NCBI GenBank assembly: GCA_026692885.1
Contig: JAPLNJ010000574.1
Location: 1 to 21,091, forward strand
Direction of reading: 5' to 3'
Length of the DNA: 21,091 bases
Source of the DNA: Planctomycetota bacterium
GTDB taxonomy: Bacteria; Planctomycetota; Planctomycetia; Pirellulales; Pirellulaceae
Shown: piece by piece, positions 14,495-21,091 of the stretch
How positions within the stretch are numbered: the stretch's first letter is position 1
Layout of the letters: every line of letters starts with the position of its first letter
Made by a program: the position numbers and the translations under genes
Notes under the pieces: generated by a model
Told to the model about the DNA's origin: nothing
The model's database searches: none
Seen by the model: the letters and a program-made list of their open reading frames with translations, nothing else

Positions 14495-15727
14495 CTAGTC
14501 CTCATCCTCCTCACACTCGCGGTCGTCATCGTCGATTTTATCTGCCTCCGGTTCCACCAAACGGTATCCGTCATAGTTCCGGTCCCCGCCCTTTCCCGCG
14601 CCTTTCACAACCTCGCACGTCTCGACCTGCCCCCGCTGCCGCATGATCTCCAATGCACGCAGGACTCGTCCCTTGGAGATGCCGCTCCCGTCGCTCAAGA
14701 CCGATCTGGTCTCGCCTTCCGAGCGGCTGCGGAGGACGTCGCGGATCTTCCCACAATCTTGGGCCAGTTGTCGTTGTTCCTTGGACGCCTTCTCTTCTTC
14801 CCGGCGTTGGGCTCTGGCCTCGCGTTCCACTGCCGCCGTAGACACGGAAACGTCCCAGCGGCGGCCCGTGAAATCGTCCTGCACCATGCCCTCGCCAATG
14901 TCCAGGGCCCAACACCCTGAAAACCCGACTGCACTGCCGACGTTGAGCCACAACCGGTGCTCACCTGTTCCCGGCTCGTATTTCTCACGACGCCCGACCA
15001 GAATCCACTGTCGAGCAAACTCCTGGACGCCCGCGAAAGCTAAGTTTTCCAGTTCCGGTGGTTGGTACGTTGGCTTGTTGTCCATTTTCGTGTGGTGGAC
15101 CAACACGGGGGTTGCGCCTGCTTCCAAGCAAGCCTGGGTAACTTCGCCAAGGAGCGGGCCCATCTGGTAGATATTCGACGCCTGCACATTGGGGTTTCCC
15201 GCCAGCAGGCTCAGGTAGAGCGGGTCGAGTATGATCACATCCAACCCGTGTTCCTCAATCGCAACTGCCAGCTCCTGCACGTCTGCCGATTTGCTGAGAT
15301 GCGGCAATCGAAAACTCCAAAACACGCCTAACGACTGCGGGTCCACAGACGCTGCCTTGCAGATCCGCCGAAACGTCTCCTTGATCGTCGCACCGCCGCT
15401 CTCGCCGCTGATCACCCCCACGCGAAGTCGCCGCGGGACCGGGAATCGTCCGAGGAAGGGAAGGCCACCGGACAGCGCAACGGCTAAAGCGATTGCCAGG
15501 TTCGTCTTCAAGTTCTTCTTGCCGCCGCCCAGGATGCAGGGTTGTCCTTCCACCAGAATCTGCTTGATCAGCCAGTTCAGTGGATAGTCGCGGTCCAGAA
15601 AGGTCGCCGTGTCGATGAAGCCGATTTCATCCGTTCCCGCGGACGAAGGCTCGACACGGTGGGCGAGAGTCTCCACTTTGCGCAGGAACTCTTGGCCAAG
15701 TTCCGCAAGGCCGCTATTCTTCGTCAC
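14495..15727 (-). CDS. RepA/AAA_25-type replicative helicase-like ATPase, 410 aa
   Basis: Start is the GTG at 15727 with AGGAG 7 bases upstream; it overlaps the end of the primase gene. The Walker A is a variant (ILGGGKKNLKTNLAIALAVA), and the Walker B follows a hydrophobic strand (GLDVIILDPLYLSLLAGN). RVGVISGESGG after strand 2, and TPVLVHHTKMD further on, fit the RecA-like fold of RepA and AAA_25 proteins. These are hexameric 5'-3' helicases in plasmids and phages. Residues of about 300-400 hold a winged-helix-like domain (DGSGISKGRVLRALEIMRQR) and an acidic tail (KIDDDDRECEEDED). Together with the primase it should unwind the element's origin, probably the array just downstream. An unwinding role is inferred from family and context. 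Confidence 0.85.
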   Translation of the reverse strand: MTKNSGLAELGQEFLRKVETLAHRVEPSSAGTDEIGFIDTATFLDRDYPLNWLIKQILVEGQPCILGGGKKNLKTNLAIALAVALSGGLPFLGRFPVPRRLRVGVISGESGGATIKETFRRICKAASVDPQSLGVFWSFRLPHLSKSADVQELAVAIEEHGLDVIILDPLYLSLLAGNPNVQASNIYQMGPLLGEVTQACLEAGATPVLVHHTKMDNKPTYQPPELENLAFAGVQEFARQWILVGRREKYEPGTGEHRLWLNVGSAVGFSGCWALDIGEGMVQDDFTGRRWDVSVSTAAVEREARAQRREEEKASKEQRQLAQDCGKIRDVLRSRSEGETRSVLSDGSGISKGRVLRALEIMRQRGQVETCEVVKGAGKGGDRNYDGYRLVEPEADKIDDDDRECEEDED

Positions 15728-16829
15728 ACATCGTCTCCTGCTGTTGGAGTAGCCACGCCCGCGAGTCCTTTGCGCCGTCTGGTGGCAGCGCCCAGTGGGT
15801 AGGACGGCCGAGCTTCGCCCGCAACTCCTTGGCCACCTTCATCGCCGCGTCCTTGCCGGGCCAGCGGCCGTCCGACTTCGCGTCCAATTCGCCGACGACG
15901 ATGATGTCCCGCTCGGCGGGAACATCGGCCAGAACTTCGACAAGATGGTCCACGCCCCCGGTAGCACACGGACGTCCGATGGCCGCCAACTCCATCGTGG
16001 TGAGTGCGGCACAGTCGGATGGCCCTTCGACGACGAAGATCGGTCCTGGCCAGTTCTGCCAACCGGTCGGCAGATAAATGCCGCGTTTGCTGCCCGTGAT
16101 CGCCCTCTTGTCACCATCGGCCGCGCGCTTGAGAATCCCGATGACCTGTCCAGCTGCGTTGAATTCCGGGAACATGAAGCAGACATTGTCCCTTTCCCTA
16201 AGCACGCCAACGTGGAGCGTGCGGAGGGATGCAGGCGTGACGCCGAGGTGATGGGCTAGATCGGTTAGTTCCTTTTCGGACAGGGCGGCCCGGTACTGCT
16301 TGGCCATCGCGCCCCAGTTCTTCTCCGCTCCGGGCGCCGTCGCAAGCGTTGCCGTCCCCGTCGCACTGCCGGGCTTACGGACCTTCTTCGGCTTGTGTGG
16401 AGCAGCTGGGGGCTTGGCCCGAGTTGCAGCACTGTTCGTTTGCCGCTGAGGCGTGCCGTTCCTCGGAAACAGGTCCCGGGGATCCAGCTCCATCGCCGCG
16501 ACAATCTCGTCGAACTCGCAATCATGGTGGCACGTCAGCAGGACCGTCCCATCGTCTCCCAGGCCGATCGAAAGGTGTTGTCCTGTATCCCGGCATGCGG
16601 GGCAGTTTGCCGTCCATTGTGTGCGGTCCACCTTTCGCGTTTTCCCCGCTGCGGCAAGTACGCGATCTATTGGCTCGCCCCCGCCCCCATCGGACTTCTT
16701 GTCGCGGTAGCGTGGTCTGGGCTCGAACTTGCTGCGTGGCATGGCCGGAGCCGCTGGCTTGCTCGCACATCCGTTCTCTCGGGCTTCGGCGATGTTGTCG
16801 CGGCGATACGAATCGTTTACAGTGGACAT
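15714..16829 (-). CDS. CHC2-zinc-finger / TOPRIM primase-like protein, 371 aa
   Basis: The ATG at 16829 has AAGGA upstream; an in-frame GTG at 16856 is less likely. After a basic disordered N-terminus, residues of about 55-105 form a CHC2-type zinc finger (NCPACRDTGQHLSIGLGDDG, LLTCHHDCEFDEIV). About residues 110-150 are a Lys/Pro/Ala-rich linker. The C-terminal part is a TOPRIM domain: IFVVEGPSDCAAL with the conserved Glu, ATGG, then DIIVVGELDAKSDGRWPGKD with Asp-x-Asp-like acids (GELDAKSDG). This is the plasmid/phage primase layout, without a DnaG-type RNA polymerase basic core that I can identify. It overlaps the helicase gene by 14 bp, indicating coupled expression. It likely primes replication of the element. 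Confidence 0.85.
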   Translation of the reverse strand: MSTVNDSYRRDNIAEARENGCASKPAAPAMPRSKFEPRPRYRDKKSDGGGGEPIDRVLAAAGKTRKVDRTQWTANCPACRDTGQHLSIGLGDDGTVLLTCHHDCEFDEIVAAMELDPRDLFPRNGTPQRQTNSAATRAKPPAAPHKPKKVRKPGSATGTATLATAPGAEKNWGAMAKQYRAALSEKELTDLAHHLGVTPASLRTLHVGVLRERDNVCFMFPEFNAAGQVIGILKRAADGDKRAITGSKRGIYLPTGWQNWPGPIFVVEGPSDCAALTTMELAAIGRPCATGGVDHLVEVLADVPAERDIIVVGELDAKSDGRWPGKDAAMKVAKELRAKLGRPTHWALPPDGAKDSRAWLLQQQETMCDEE

Positions 16830-16855
16830 AGGTAGCGGATCCTTCCGTGTTTCCA

Positions 16856-16901
16856 CCGCACCGTTGCCGAGCTTCGCGGGTCGGGCACTGTGCGGTTTTT
16901 T
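16856..16901 (+). terminator. Hairpin with T-run between DUF1580 and primase genes
   Basis: On the plus strand CCGCAC...GTGCGG (16856-16895) encloses a partly paired core and is followed by six Ts (16896-16901), the shape of an intrinsic terminator. There is no plus-strand gene that it obviously ends. For the minus-strand primase mRNA the same stem lies in the leader, 26 bp before the start codon. Confidence 0.5.
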
Positions 16902-17069
16902 GTTGCTTGGTCAGATTGAGGTGAAGTCCTACAGCCCTTCCTGATCCAGCCTCACCTCTACGGCATCGGTCGGCCCTGTGGGCAAGTTGGTTCTATTGTC
17001 CGGCCGGGTAACGCTGCTCCGAGTACGCTGACTCGATTGTGGTCAAAGCACGCTCAGCCTCGCCGTGTT

Positions 17070-17453
17070 TCAGGACTTGCCACCGGCCTCCCGCCCTGTC
17101 GCGTTTAGCCCGAGTGTCTCCTCTGCTCGTTTGATGCACAGCTCGCGTTGGCGGGGCGTCCGGATGGGGCGGGACTCACCGCTGGCGGCCGCGGTCACCT
17201 TGTCGATCCAGTCTTGGACAGCGGAGGCAGTCGTATAGCGACGTCCCCCAACTACTACGGTGGCGAGACGGATGCCCTTGATGCCCCGACGCCACCATCG
17301 CCACCAAGTCGAGTAGGACGGCCTGGACCGGTCGGGCAAGTACCTCTTCGCGGCCTCATTGAACGTGAGGAGTCGATCTTCTTCAGCCGGTCCACGGTGA
17401 TCGGTTGATTCGTTGAAAGTGAAGAGTCGCTCGGGTGTGATGTCAACAGACAT
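17070..17453 (-). CDS. DUF1580-like HTH protein, excisionase-like, 127 aa
   Basis: The protein has LLTFNEAAKRYLPDRSRPSY, STWWRWWRRGIKGIRLATVV, VGGRRYTTASAVQDWID, which is the layout of DUF1580: an HTH_17/MerR-like DNA-binding module frequent in planctomycete islands. The N-terminal residues ERLFTFNE resemble a partial duplicate of DRLLTFNEAA. The C-terminus is basic. Proteins of this kind beside integrases act as excisionases or repressors in other elements. Here it lies between the primase and an unknown gene in the same orientation, consistent with a control role for the element. The start at 17453 is fixed by GAGG within the inverted repeat just upstream. Confidence 0.8.
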   Translation of the reverse strand: MSVDITPERLFTFNESTDHRGPAEEDRLLTFNEAAKRYLPDRSRPSYSTWWRWWRRGIKGIRLATVVVGGRRYTTASAVQDWIDKVTAAASGESRPIRTPRQRELCIKRAEETLGLNATGREAGGKS

Positions 17454-17456
17454 GGG

Positions 17457-17492
17457 ATACCTCGCAAGACAATGGAAGTGTCTGCGAGGTAT
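17457..17492 (-). promoter_or_regulatory. Inverted repeat covering the RBS of the DUF1580-like gene
   Basis: On the minus strand ATACCTCGCAGACA and TGTCTTGCGAGGTAT (one bulged base) flank a short CTTCCA loop. The distal arm carries GCGAGGTAT, the ribosome-binding sequence that sits 4-9 bases before ATG 17453. In RNA this would hide the site; in DNA it would be a repressor-type dimer site. Confidence 0.65.
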
Positions 17493-17549
17493 TGGACCCG
17501 ATGGGTGTGTGGCCCGTCCAAGACGAGAACTGACGTGATCTAGCCAAAA

Positions 17550-18695
17550 TCAGGCGTGATCCGGCCACAGTTGCGAGACGAGCGATGCAGGGAGCAGGTT
17601 CGATATCGGAATCCTGCTGCCCTTTGCATCCTGTGTCTCGATCAGATCGCGAATAGGTTTGGGGATAGCCGTCTTGACCCGATTGGGTCGCACTCCGTCG
17701 AGACAAGCGTACCTGTCGGCGAGGTCACTGGCCCCTTGCCAGTCTCCCATCGCATCAACAAGAGCCGCCACGTAACAAGCCGCTTCCTCGCTATCTAACC
17801 TGTGGAGTTCTTCGTCAAGAAACGCTAATCGCATATCTATGTCCACCCTCAAGCGAAGAGCGAACGGCTTTGTCTGGATTTCCACGACAGGCCAAGCGGA
17901 CTCCGTCCTGTCTTCCACCGACTCCGGTGAGTGGTCTGCACTCCCAGCCTCATGGCTAGAAGAACTAACTACCGCTGGAGGCAGTAGTTGGACGGCGTTG
18001 ACAAGCCCTGCCTCAGTTCTGTACCACGGCTGGTACTCGTCGAAGTTATACGACAGCAAACGCCGGGTCGGGGCAGTGTCCTCGGTGCACGGGAAAAGTT
18101 CTTCCTCACTGGTCCCCGTTTCCGAGAAGAGCTGTCTCAATTCGTCCGGGTCGCACCACTGCCAGATCCACCCCTCCGTGTTCTCGACGTTCAGTTCGAG
18201 TTCTCGATTACCGAGTTTGAAGCATTTCCTGATTGATCTCTGGCGAGGGGGAACCCATGTCCCGTCCGAAATCCGCATACCGAGTTCAATCCAGGCGACA
18301 TGATTCGCGCCGTCGCCATCGGCAACCTCTACAGTCTCGATGATTCGGTCCTTCAACCGTTGCAAATTATCACACAGCTCTTGATGACCAGCGTCGTCGT
18401 CCTGCCGACTGTCCAATGGCGAAGCTGCGCCTTTCTTCAGAAGACGCAGGCAGTCCCGAATCAGAGCTTTTACTGCTTCTAGCGTCCCCTCGTGAATCGC
18501 GATCGTCTTGGCGAACTGCCGCAAGGCGTAATTGAGGTCTCGAAGTGACTGCTTTGCGAACCCGACGTCATCGGGACCGATGGAAGTACCCTGCGGCCCG
18601 TAAGGCCGCCCGGTCATGGCTCGCCGGGTCAGTTCACGACACTGTGTCAAACGCAATCCAAGCCGATACAGATCCAGTTGTGATGAGGTTGGCAT
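17550..18695 (-). CDS. Unknown 381-aa element protein
   Basis: ATG 18695 is preceded by AAGGTG, a modest ribosome-binding site; an earlier in-frame start would add 14 residues. The N-terminal third is helical (QLDLYRLGLRLTQCRELTRR, DLNYALRQFAKTIAIHEGT) with a coiled-coil-like LIRDCLRLLKKG. The centre has an aromatic block (NTEGWIWQWCDPDELRQLF) and PWYRTEAGLVNAVQLLPP. The C-terminal ~90 residues (EEAACYVAALVDAMGDWQGA, RPNRVKTAIPKPIRDLIETQ, KGSRIP) resemble a winged-helix-like tail that recurs in planctomycete accessory proteins. No enzyme motif or signal is seen. Its place between integrase and the regulator suggests a cargo or control function. Confidence 0.7.
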   Translation of the reverse strand: MPTSSQLDLYRLGLRLTQCRELTRRAMTGRPYGPQGTSIGPDDVGFAKQSLRDLNYALRQFAKTIAIHEGTLEAVKALIRDCLRLLKKGAASPLDSRQDDDAGHQELCDNLQRLKDRIIETVEVADGDGANHVAWIELGMRISDGTWVPPRQRSIRKCFKLGNRELELNVENTEGWIWQWCDPDELRQLFSETGTSEEELFPCTEDTAPTRRLLSYNFDEYQPWYRTEAGLVNAVQLLPPAVVSSSSHEAGSADHSPESVEDRTESAWPVVEIQTKPFALRLRVDIDMRLAFLDEELHRLDSEEAACYVAALVDAMGDWQGASDLADRYACLDGVRPNRVKTAIPKPIRDLIETQDAKGSRIPISNLLPASLVSQLWPDHA

Positions 18696-18876
18696 CTTGC
18701 ACCTTAAATGGGGCCGCCCGCCGCCAGCGTCAGGCAAGGTGCCACCGGACGCTGGCGGAGGGACACGGCGGTGATCAGCCGCCTAGCCCGCAGTCGAGCT
18801 ATTTTACGTCTCGGTGGCCTCGTGGCTCAACACCCAGTCGTTGGAGGTCATCCGAAGCCCCCGAATTGTTCCACGT

Positions 18877-20055
18877 TCAGCCTGTCTTCCGCATCACGTC
18901 TATCGCGAGGGACAGGTTCTTCTCCGCGTACCGCTCCGTGGTGTCAGGCTTTGAATGGCCCAGCGTGACCTGGGCTGCCTCGAAGCCGAACAGCTTTCGG
19001 ATCGCCGTTCCCGCCGAGTGACGCAATCGGTTGGGCGACCAGTGTTCCACCCCAGCCTTCTCGCAGCCAGCGCGGACGGCGTGGCCATACGATCGAGTGG
19101 TGTACCTGTTGCCCGGCTTCTTCCGCGGCTTGCCTTGGGAACGATCCATTTGACTGGGCTGAACCTTGGTCTTGCGGTTGGTCCGTAACTTCGCCTTGCG
19201 CTGACGCTCGCTGTCCGCAGGCGAGAAGCAGTATGCCTCCTTGTCCCGTAGCAGGTATCGTCGCAGGACGTCCTGCCCTTTGGGGCCAATCGCAATTACC
19301 CGCTCCTTGCCATGGTGCTGCGTCTTGTGGGATTCCGGCCGGTAGAGCCAAACGTCCCCGGTGACATCCACGTCACAAGGGCGAACAAGGCAGACCTCAA
19401 TAGGACGGCAGCCGCTCAGTCGCTGTAGCCGCACCATGTCGGCCACCACGTCTGGCAGGCTGGGCAACGTCTTCTCCACGACTTCGTCAGCCACGGGTTT
19501 GACCGGCTTTGTTTCCCGAGCTGCCGTCCGGCCCGCCTCCAACCCAGCGACAGTCGCCAAGGCGGTCACGACGCTCGCAGGAGCCAGTTCCTCGGAAACG
19601 GCCCAGCGAAACACTCGCTTGATTTTCGAGATGCGACTGTTGATGACGTTTCGGCACAGTCTCGCGTCGATCATCTTCTGCCGGACCGCCTTCAAGGCTA
19701 GCGGCCCAAAGTCCCGCACAAACGTGCGGCCGTAAAGCTCGCAAACGGGCTTGATGGCAACCTCGATGTTCTCCCACTCCCCCGTGGGCTCGCCGTTCTT
19801 GCGGTAGTACCCGATCGCGAAATCCTTGAAGTGGGCCACTATCTCCACGACGGTCAGGTCCGACGCGTCTGGGCCGCGTGTCGGCAGCCTGCGACCGGCT
19901 GCGATCCACTCGGTGATGATGCGGTCGTACTCGACCTTGCTGGCTTCTGAGTTCCAAGGCCCCAGGTAGAAATCCTGAGCCTGAATTGTGACGACCGCCT
20001 GACCGGAAGCCCTATGCTTGCGGTACTTCGGGACGGCGTGTTTGAGTTTGGGCAT
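18877..20055 (-). CDS. Tyrosine-type site-specific integrase, 392 aa
   Basis: I choose ATG 20055 with AAGGGG upstream, because planctomycete integrases usually begin MPKxK...YRKHRASGQAVV as here; a frame from 20118 would add 21 unlikely residues. The N-terminal part (ASGQAVVTIQ, FYLGPW) and the core-binding region (residues about 60-185) precede a catalytic domain with Arg in LSGCRPIEV, Lys in the SHKTQHHGKERV stretch, RLRHSAGT (second Arg), LGHSKPDTTERYAEK (His and the Tyr nucleophile near residue 376). The first His of the usual HxxR motif is Asn here (PNRLRH). It catalyses integration and excision by strand exchange at the att core, probably the tRNA-Ala fragment 128 bp upstream. Confidence 0.95.
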   Translation of the reverse strand: MPKLKHAVPKYRKHRASGQAVVTIQAQDFYLGPWNSEASKVEYDRIITEWIAAGRRLPTRGPDASDLTVVEIVAHFKDFAIGYYRKNGEPTGEWENIEVAIKPVCELYGRTFVRDFGPLALKAVRQKMIDARLCRNVINSRISKIKRVFRWAVSEELAPASVVTALATVAGLEAGRTAARETKPVKPVADEVVEKTLPSLPDVVADMVRLQRLSGCRPIEVCLVRPCDVDVTGDVWLYRPESHKTQHHGKERVIAIGPKGQDVLRRYLLRDKEAYCFSPADSERQRKAKLRTNRKTKVQPSQMDRSQGKPRKKPGNRYTTRSYGHAVRAGCEKAGVEHWSPNRLRHSAGTAIRKLFGFEAAQVTLGHSKPDTTERYAEKNLSLAIDVMRKTG

Positions 20056-20084
20056 GTGCGACCCCTTGAGAAGGATGGACCGAC

Positions 20085-20108
20085 CCAAAACGGTATTTAC
20101 CGTTTTGG
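20085..20108. promoter_or_regulatory. 24-bp perfect palindrome upstream of integrase
   Basis: CCAAAACGGTA (20085-20095) and TACCGTTTTGG (20098-20108) pair perfectly around TT. It starts 30 bp upstream of the integrase start codon, where a repressor or excisionase dimer, or a core-type recombinase arm site, might bind. Confidence 0.7.
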
Positions 20109-20181
20109 CTTCGGCCATCGGGGCCGCACTGCTGACCGCCAGCAGGTGACTAAGTGATTTATCTGGAAGGCTTTACATTCA

Positions 20182-20412
20182 GTGGAGACGAGCGGGCTCG
20201 AACCGCCAACCCCTAGCTTGCAAAGCTCCACAGGGGTAGTTTCAAACGATACCAGCAAAGGACTTGCGGCGCCGTGCGCTCGGGTTGGTACCCTGGTTGG
20301 TACTGGCGACGCTGGAACCGAAAACGGCAGTCTCGAAAGCCTAGCGGCGGGACTGCAGGCCCTTGGGCCGGATGCCCTCGCGAAGTTGGCCGCGCTCCTG
20401 AAAGGCGGATAG
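20182..20412 (+). CDS. Possible att-spanning ORF, 76 aa
   Basis: The GTG-initiated frame starts METSGLEPPTPSLQSS, which is the antisense reading of the tRNA-Ala fragment, a common artefact at planctomycete att sites. It continues through STGVVSNDTSKGL to a plausible helical end (SLESLAAGLQALGPDALAKL, AALLKGG). The downstream part looks protein-like, but the ribosome-binding site is weak. It runs divergently from the integrase. Confidence 0.3.
   Translation: METSGLEPPTPSLQSSTGVVSNDTSKGLAAPCARVGTLVGTGDAGTENGSLESLAAGLQALGPDALAKLAALLKGG
20183..20224 (-). tRNA. Partial tRNA-Ala(TGC), 3' half: probable att core
   Basis: On the minus strand the sequence reads TTTGCAA (anticodon loop, TGC), GCTAG, GGGTT, GGCGG-TTCGAGC-CCGCT (T arm) and CGTCTCC-A (acceptor and discriminator). 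This is a standard tRNA 3' half. The expected 5' part (GGAGACG acceptor, D arm, CTAGC) is not upstream: GTGGAGC there matches only three bases of the anticodon stem. Such a fragment beside an integrase gene is the usual form of an attachment site, with crossover in or near the anticodon loop. Confidence 0.75.
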
Positions 20413-20755
20413 CATGGAGGCGTCGCCGCGGGTCCTCCCAGTGGCCCCCAGCGCGAACCCATCCGCACCCGCGGGCCGTCCTTTTCGCGCATGTACGACT
20501 TGTTTTCGGGTTACTACTACCAGGTGCCTTATCGTCAGGGCGCGCCCCGCACACACAGTCCGCGGCGGGACAGAGGGGAGGGGGGGGCGATTTTCTGGCG
20601 CGAGGCGCCGGCGGGTACCGTCTGCCGTCTCCCGCATTTTTGCAGCAATATTTCACTCGCCAAAATCTGGTAGAGATGCCTGCAACGGGTCCCTGACTAG
20701 GATGATCTGATACCACTTCGCGGCCGTGGCCGGCTGCCGAGCCATCCACCTGGGT
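20413..20755. other. Gene-free flank
   Basis: No gene is supported. The sequence has overlapping low-complexity frames on both strands and a poly-G run (AGGGGAGGGGGGG) near 20575. Confidence 0.4.
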
Positions 20756-21091
20756 GCCGTCCAGGAAGCGGCCGTTGGACGCGGCCCGTGGTTGCGGTGC
20801 CGATCGTGGCCGTGGTGCTGATCGGTCTGGAGATCCTGCCCAGCGTGGCCGCGGTGCTGATCGACCTGCAGGCCCTCGACTCGCGGCCGTGGCCCTGGTT
20901 GCCGTCCAGGAAGCGGCCGTTGGACGCGGCCCGTGGTTGCGTCGCCGATCGTGGCCGTGGTGCTGATCGGTGTGGAGATCCTGCCCAGCGTGGCCCCGGT
21001 GCTGATCGACCTGCAGGCCCTCGACTCGCGGCCGTGGCCCTGGTTGCCGTCCAGGAAGCGGCCGTTGGACGCGGCCCGTGGTTGCGGTGCC
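20756..21091. repeat. 145-bp tandem repeat, 2.3 copies, running off the window
   Basis: GCCGTCCAGGAAGCGGCCGT recurs at 20756, 20901 and 21046, giving a 145-bp period. The first two units differ at only a few positions (for example GGTCTGG/GGTGTGG). Each unit contains two related halves sharing GTGGCCG-GGTGCTGATCG-CTG. The period is not divisible by three, so it is not an in-frame coding repeat. Confidence 0.85.

Noticed and set aside
14194..14574. N-terminal extension of the 139-aa protein gene up to 14574
   Set aside because: It would translate the iteron array and palindrome and overlap the helicase gene; the ATG at 14193 has a clear ribosome-binding site.
20183..20260. Complete tRNA-Ala gene
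   Set aside because: The 3' half is clear but the D arm and matching 5' acceptor are absent upstream of the anticodon loop.

Overview
The window looks like planctomycete DNA, probably from a Gemmata-like lineage. This rests on a DUF1559-type protein carrying the H-x9-DG motif (3629-4774), a DUF1580-like protein (17070-17453), a membrane protein whose natural N-terminus reads TNPYEAP (about 1702-2097), high G+C, and several conserved-hypothetical types I associate with that phylum. No database search was possible, so all family names are pattern recognition.

Layout. Positions 1-1300 hold a structured GGGCCGG-repeat element followed by a small hypothetical gene. Positions 1300-6515 are loosely packed plus-strand chromosomal-style genes: a membrane protein, a small cytosolic conserved hypothetical, a DUF1559-type membrane-anchored protein, a secreted protein and another membrane protein. 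Between them lies an intron-like group II RNA on the minus strand (about 2151-2941) with no recognisable reverse transcriptase, and an isolated copy of its 3' end at 5953-5982. Positions 6516-8444 are eroded mobile DNA, including an N-terminally truncated rve-type transposase. At 8445 a plus-strand accessory block begins: a sigma-factor-like HTH protein, a second copy of the GGGCCGG element, a frameshifted small gene, a two-domain protein with a disordered Asn/Gly/His linker, a RecB/Cas4-like PD-(D/E)XK nuclease with an Fe-S-type cysteine set, and a small membrane peptide ending in a strong hairpin. Positions 11610-12944 are gene-poor satellite-like DNA with two different 12-bp tandem repeats.

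From 12945 to 20055 the minus strand reads as one element: tyrosine integrase, an unknown 381-aa protein, a DUF1580/excisionase-like protein, a CHC2-zinc-finger plus TOPRIM primase, an overlapping RepA/AAA_25-type helicase, an iteron-like array of the 9-mer CCGACCCAT with a large palindrome, and two unknown proteins. Integrase, small HTH regulator, primase, helicase and iterons in this order resemble the replication-integration core of an integrative mobilizable element or phage satellite. The plus-strand nuclease block may be its recombination arm.

The integrase-proximal end holds the 3' part of a tRNA-Ala(TGC) gene (20183-20224, minus strand), a probable att core, read through by a divergent ORF. 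No 5' half of the tRNA is present, which suggests a tandem-island junction. The last 336 bp are a 145-bp tandem repeat running off the window.
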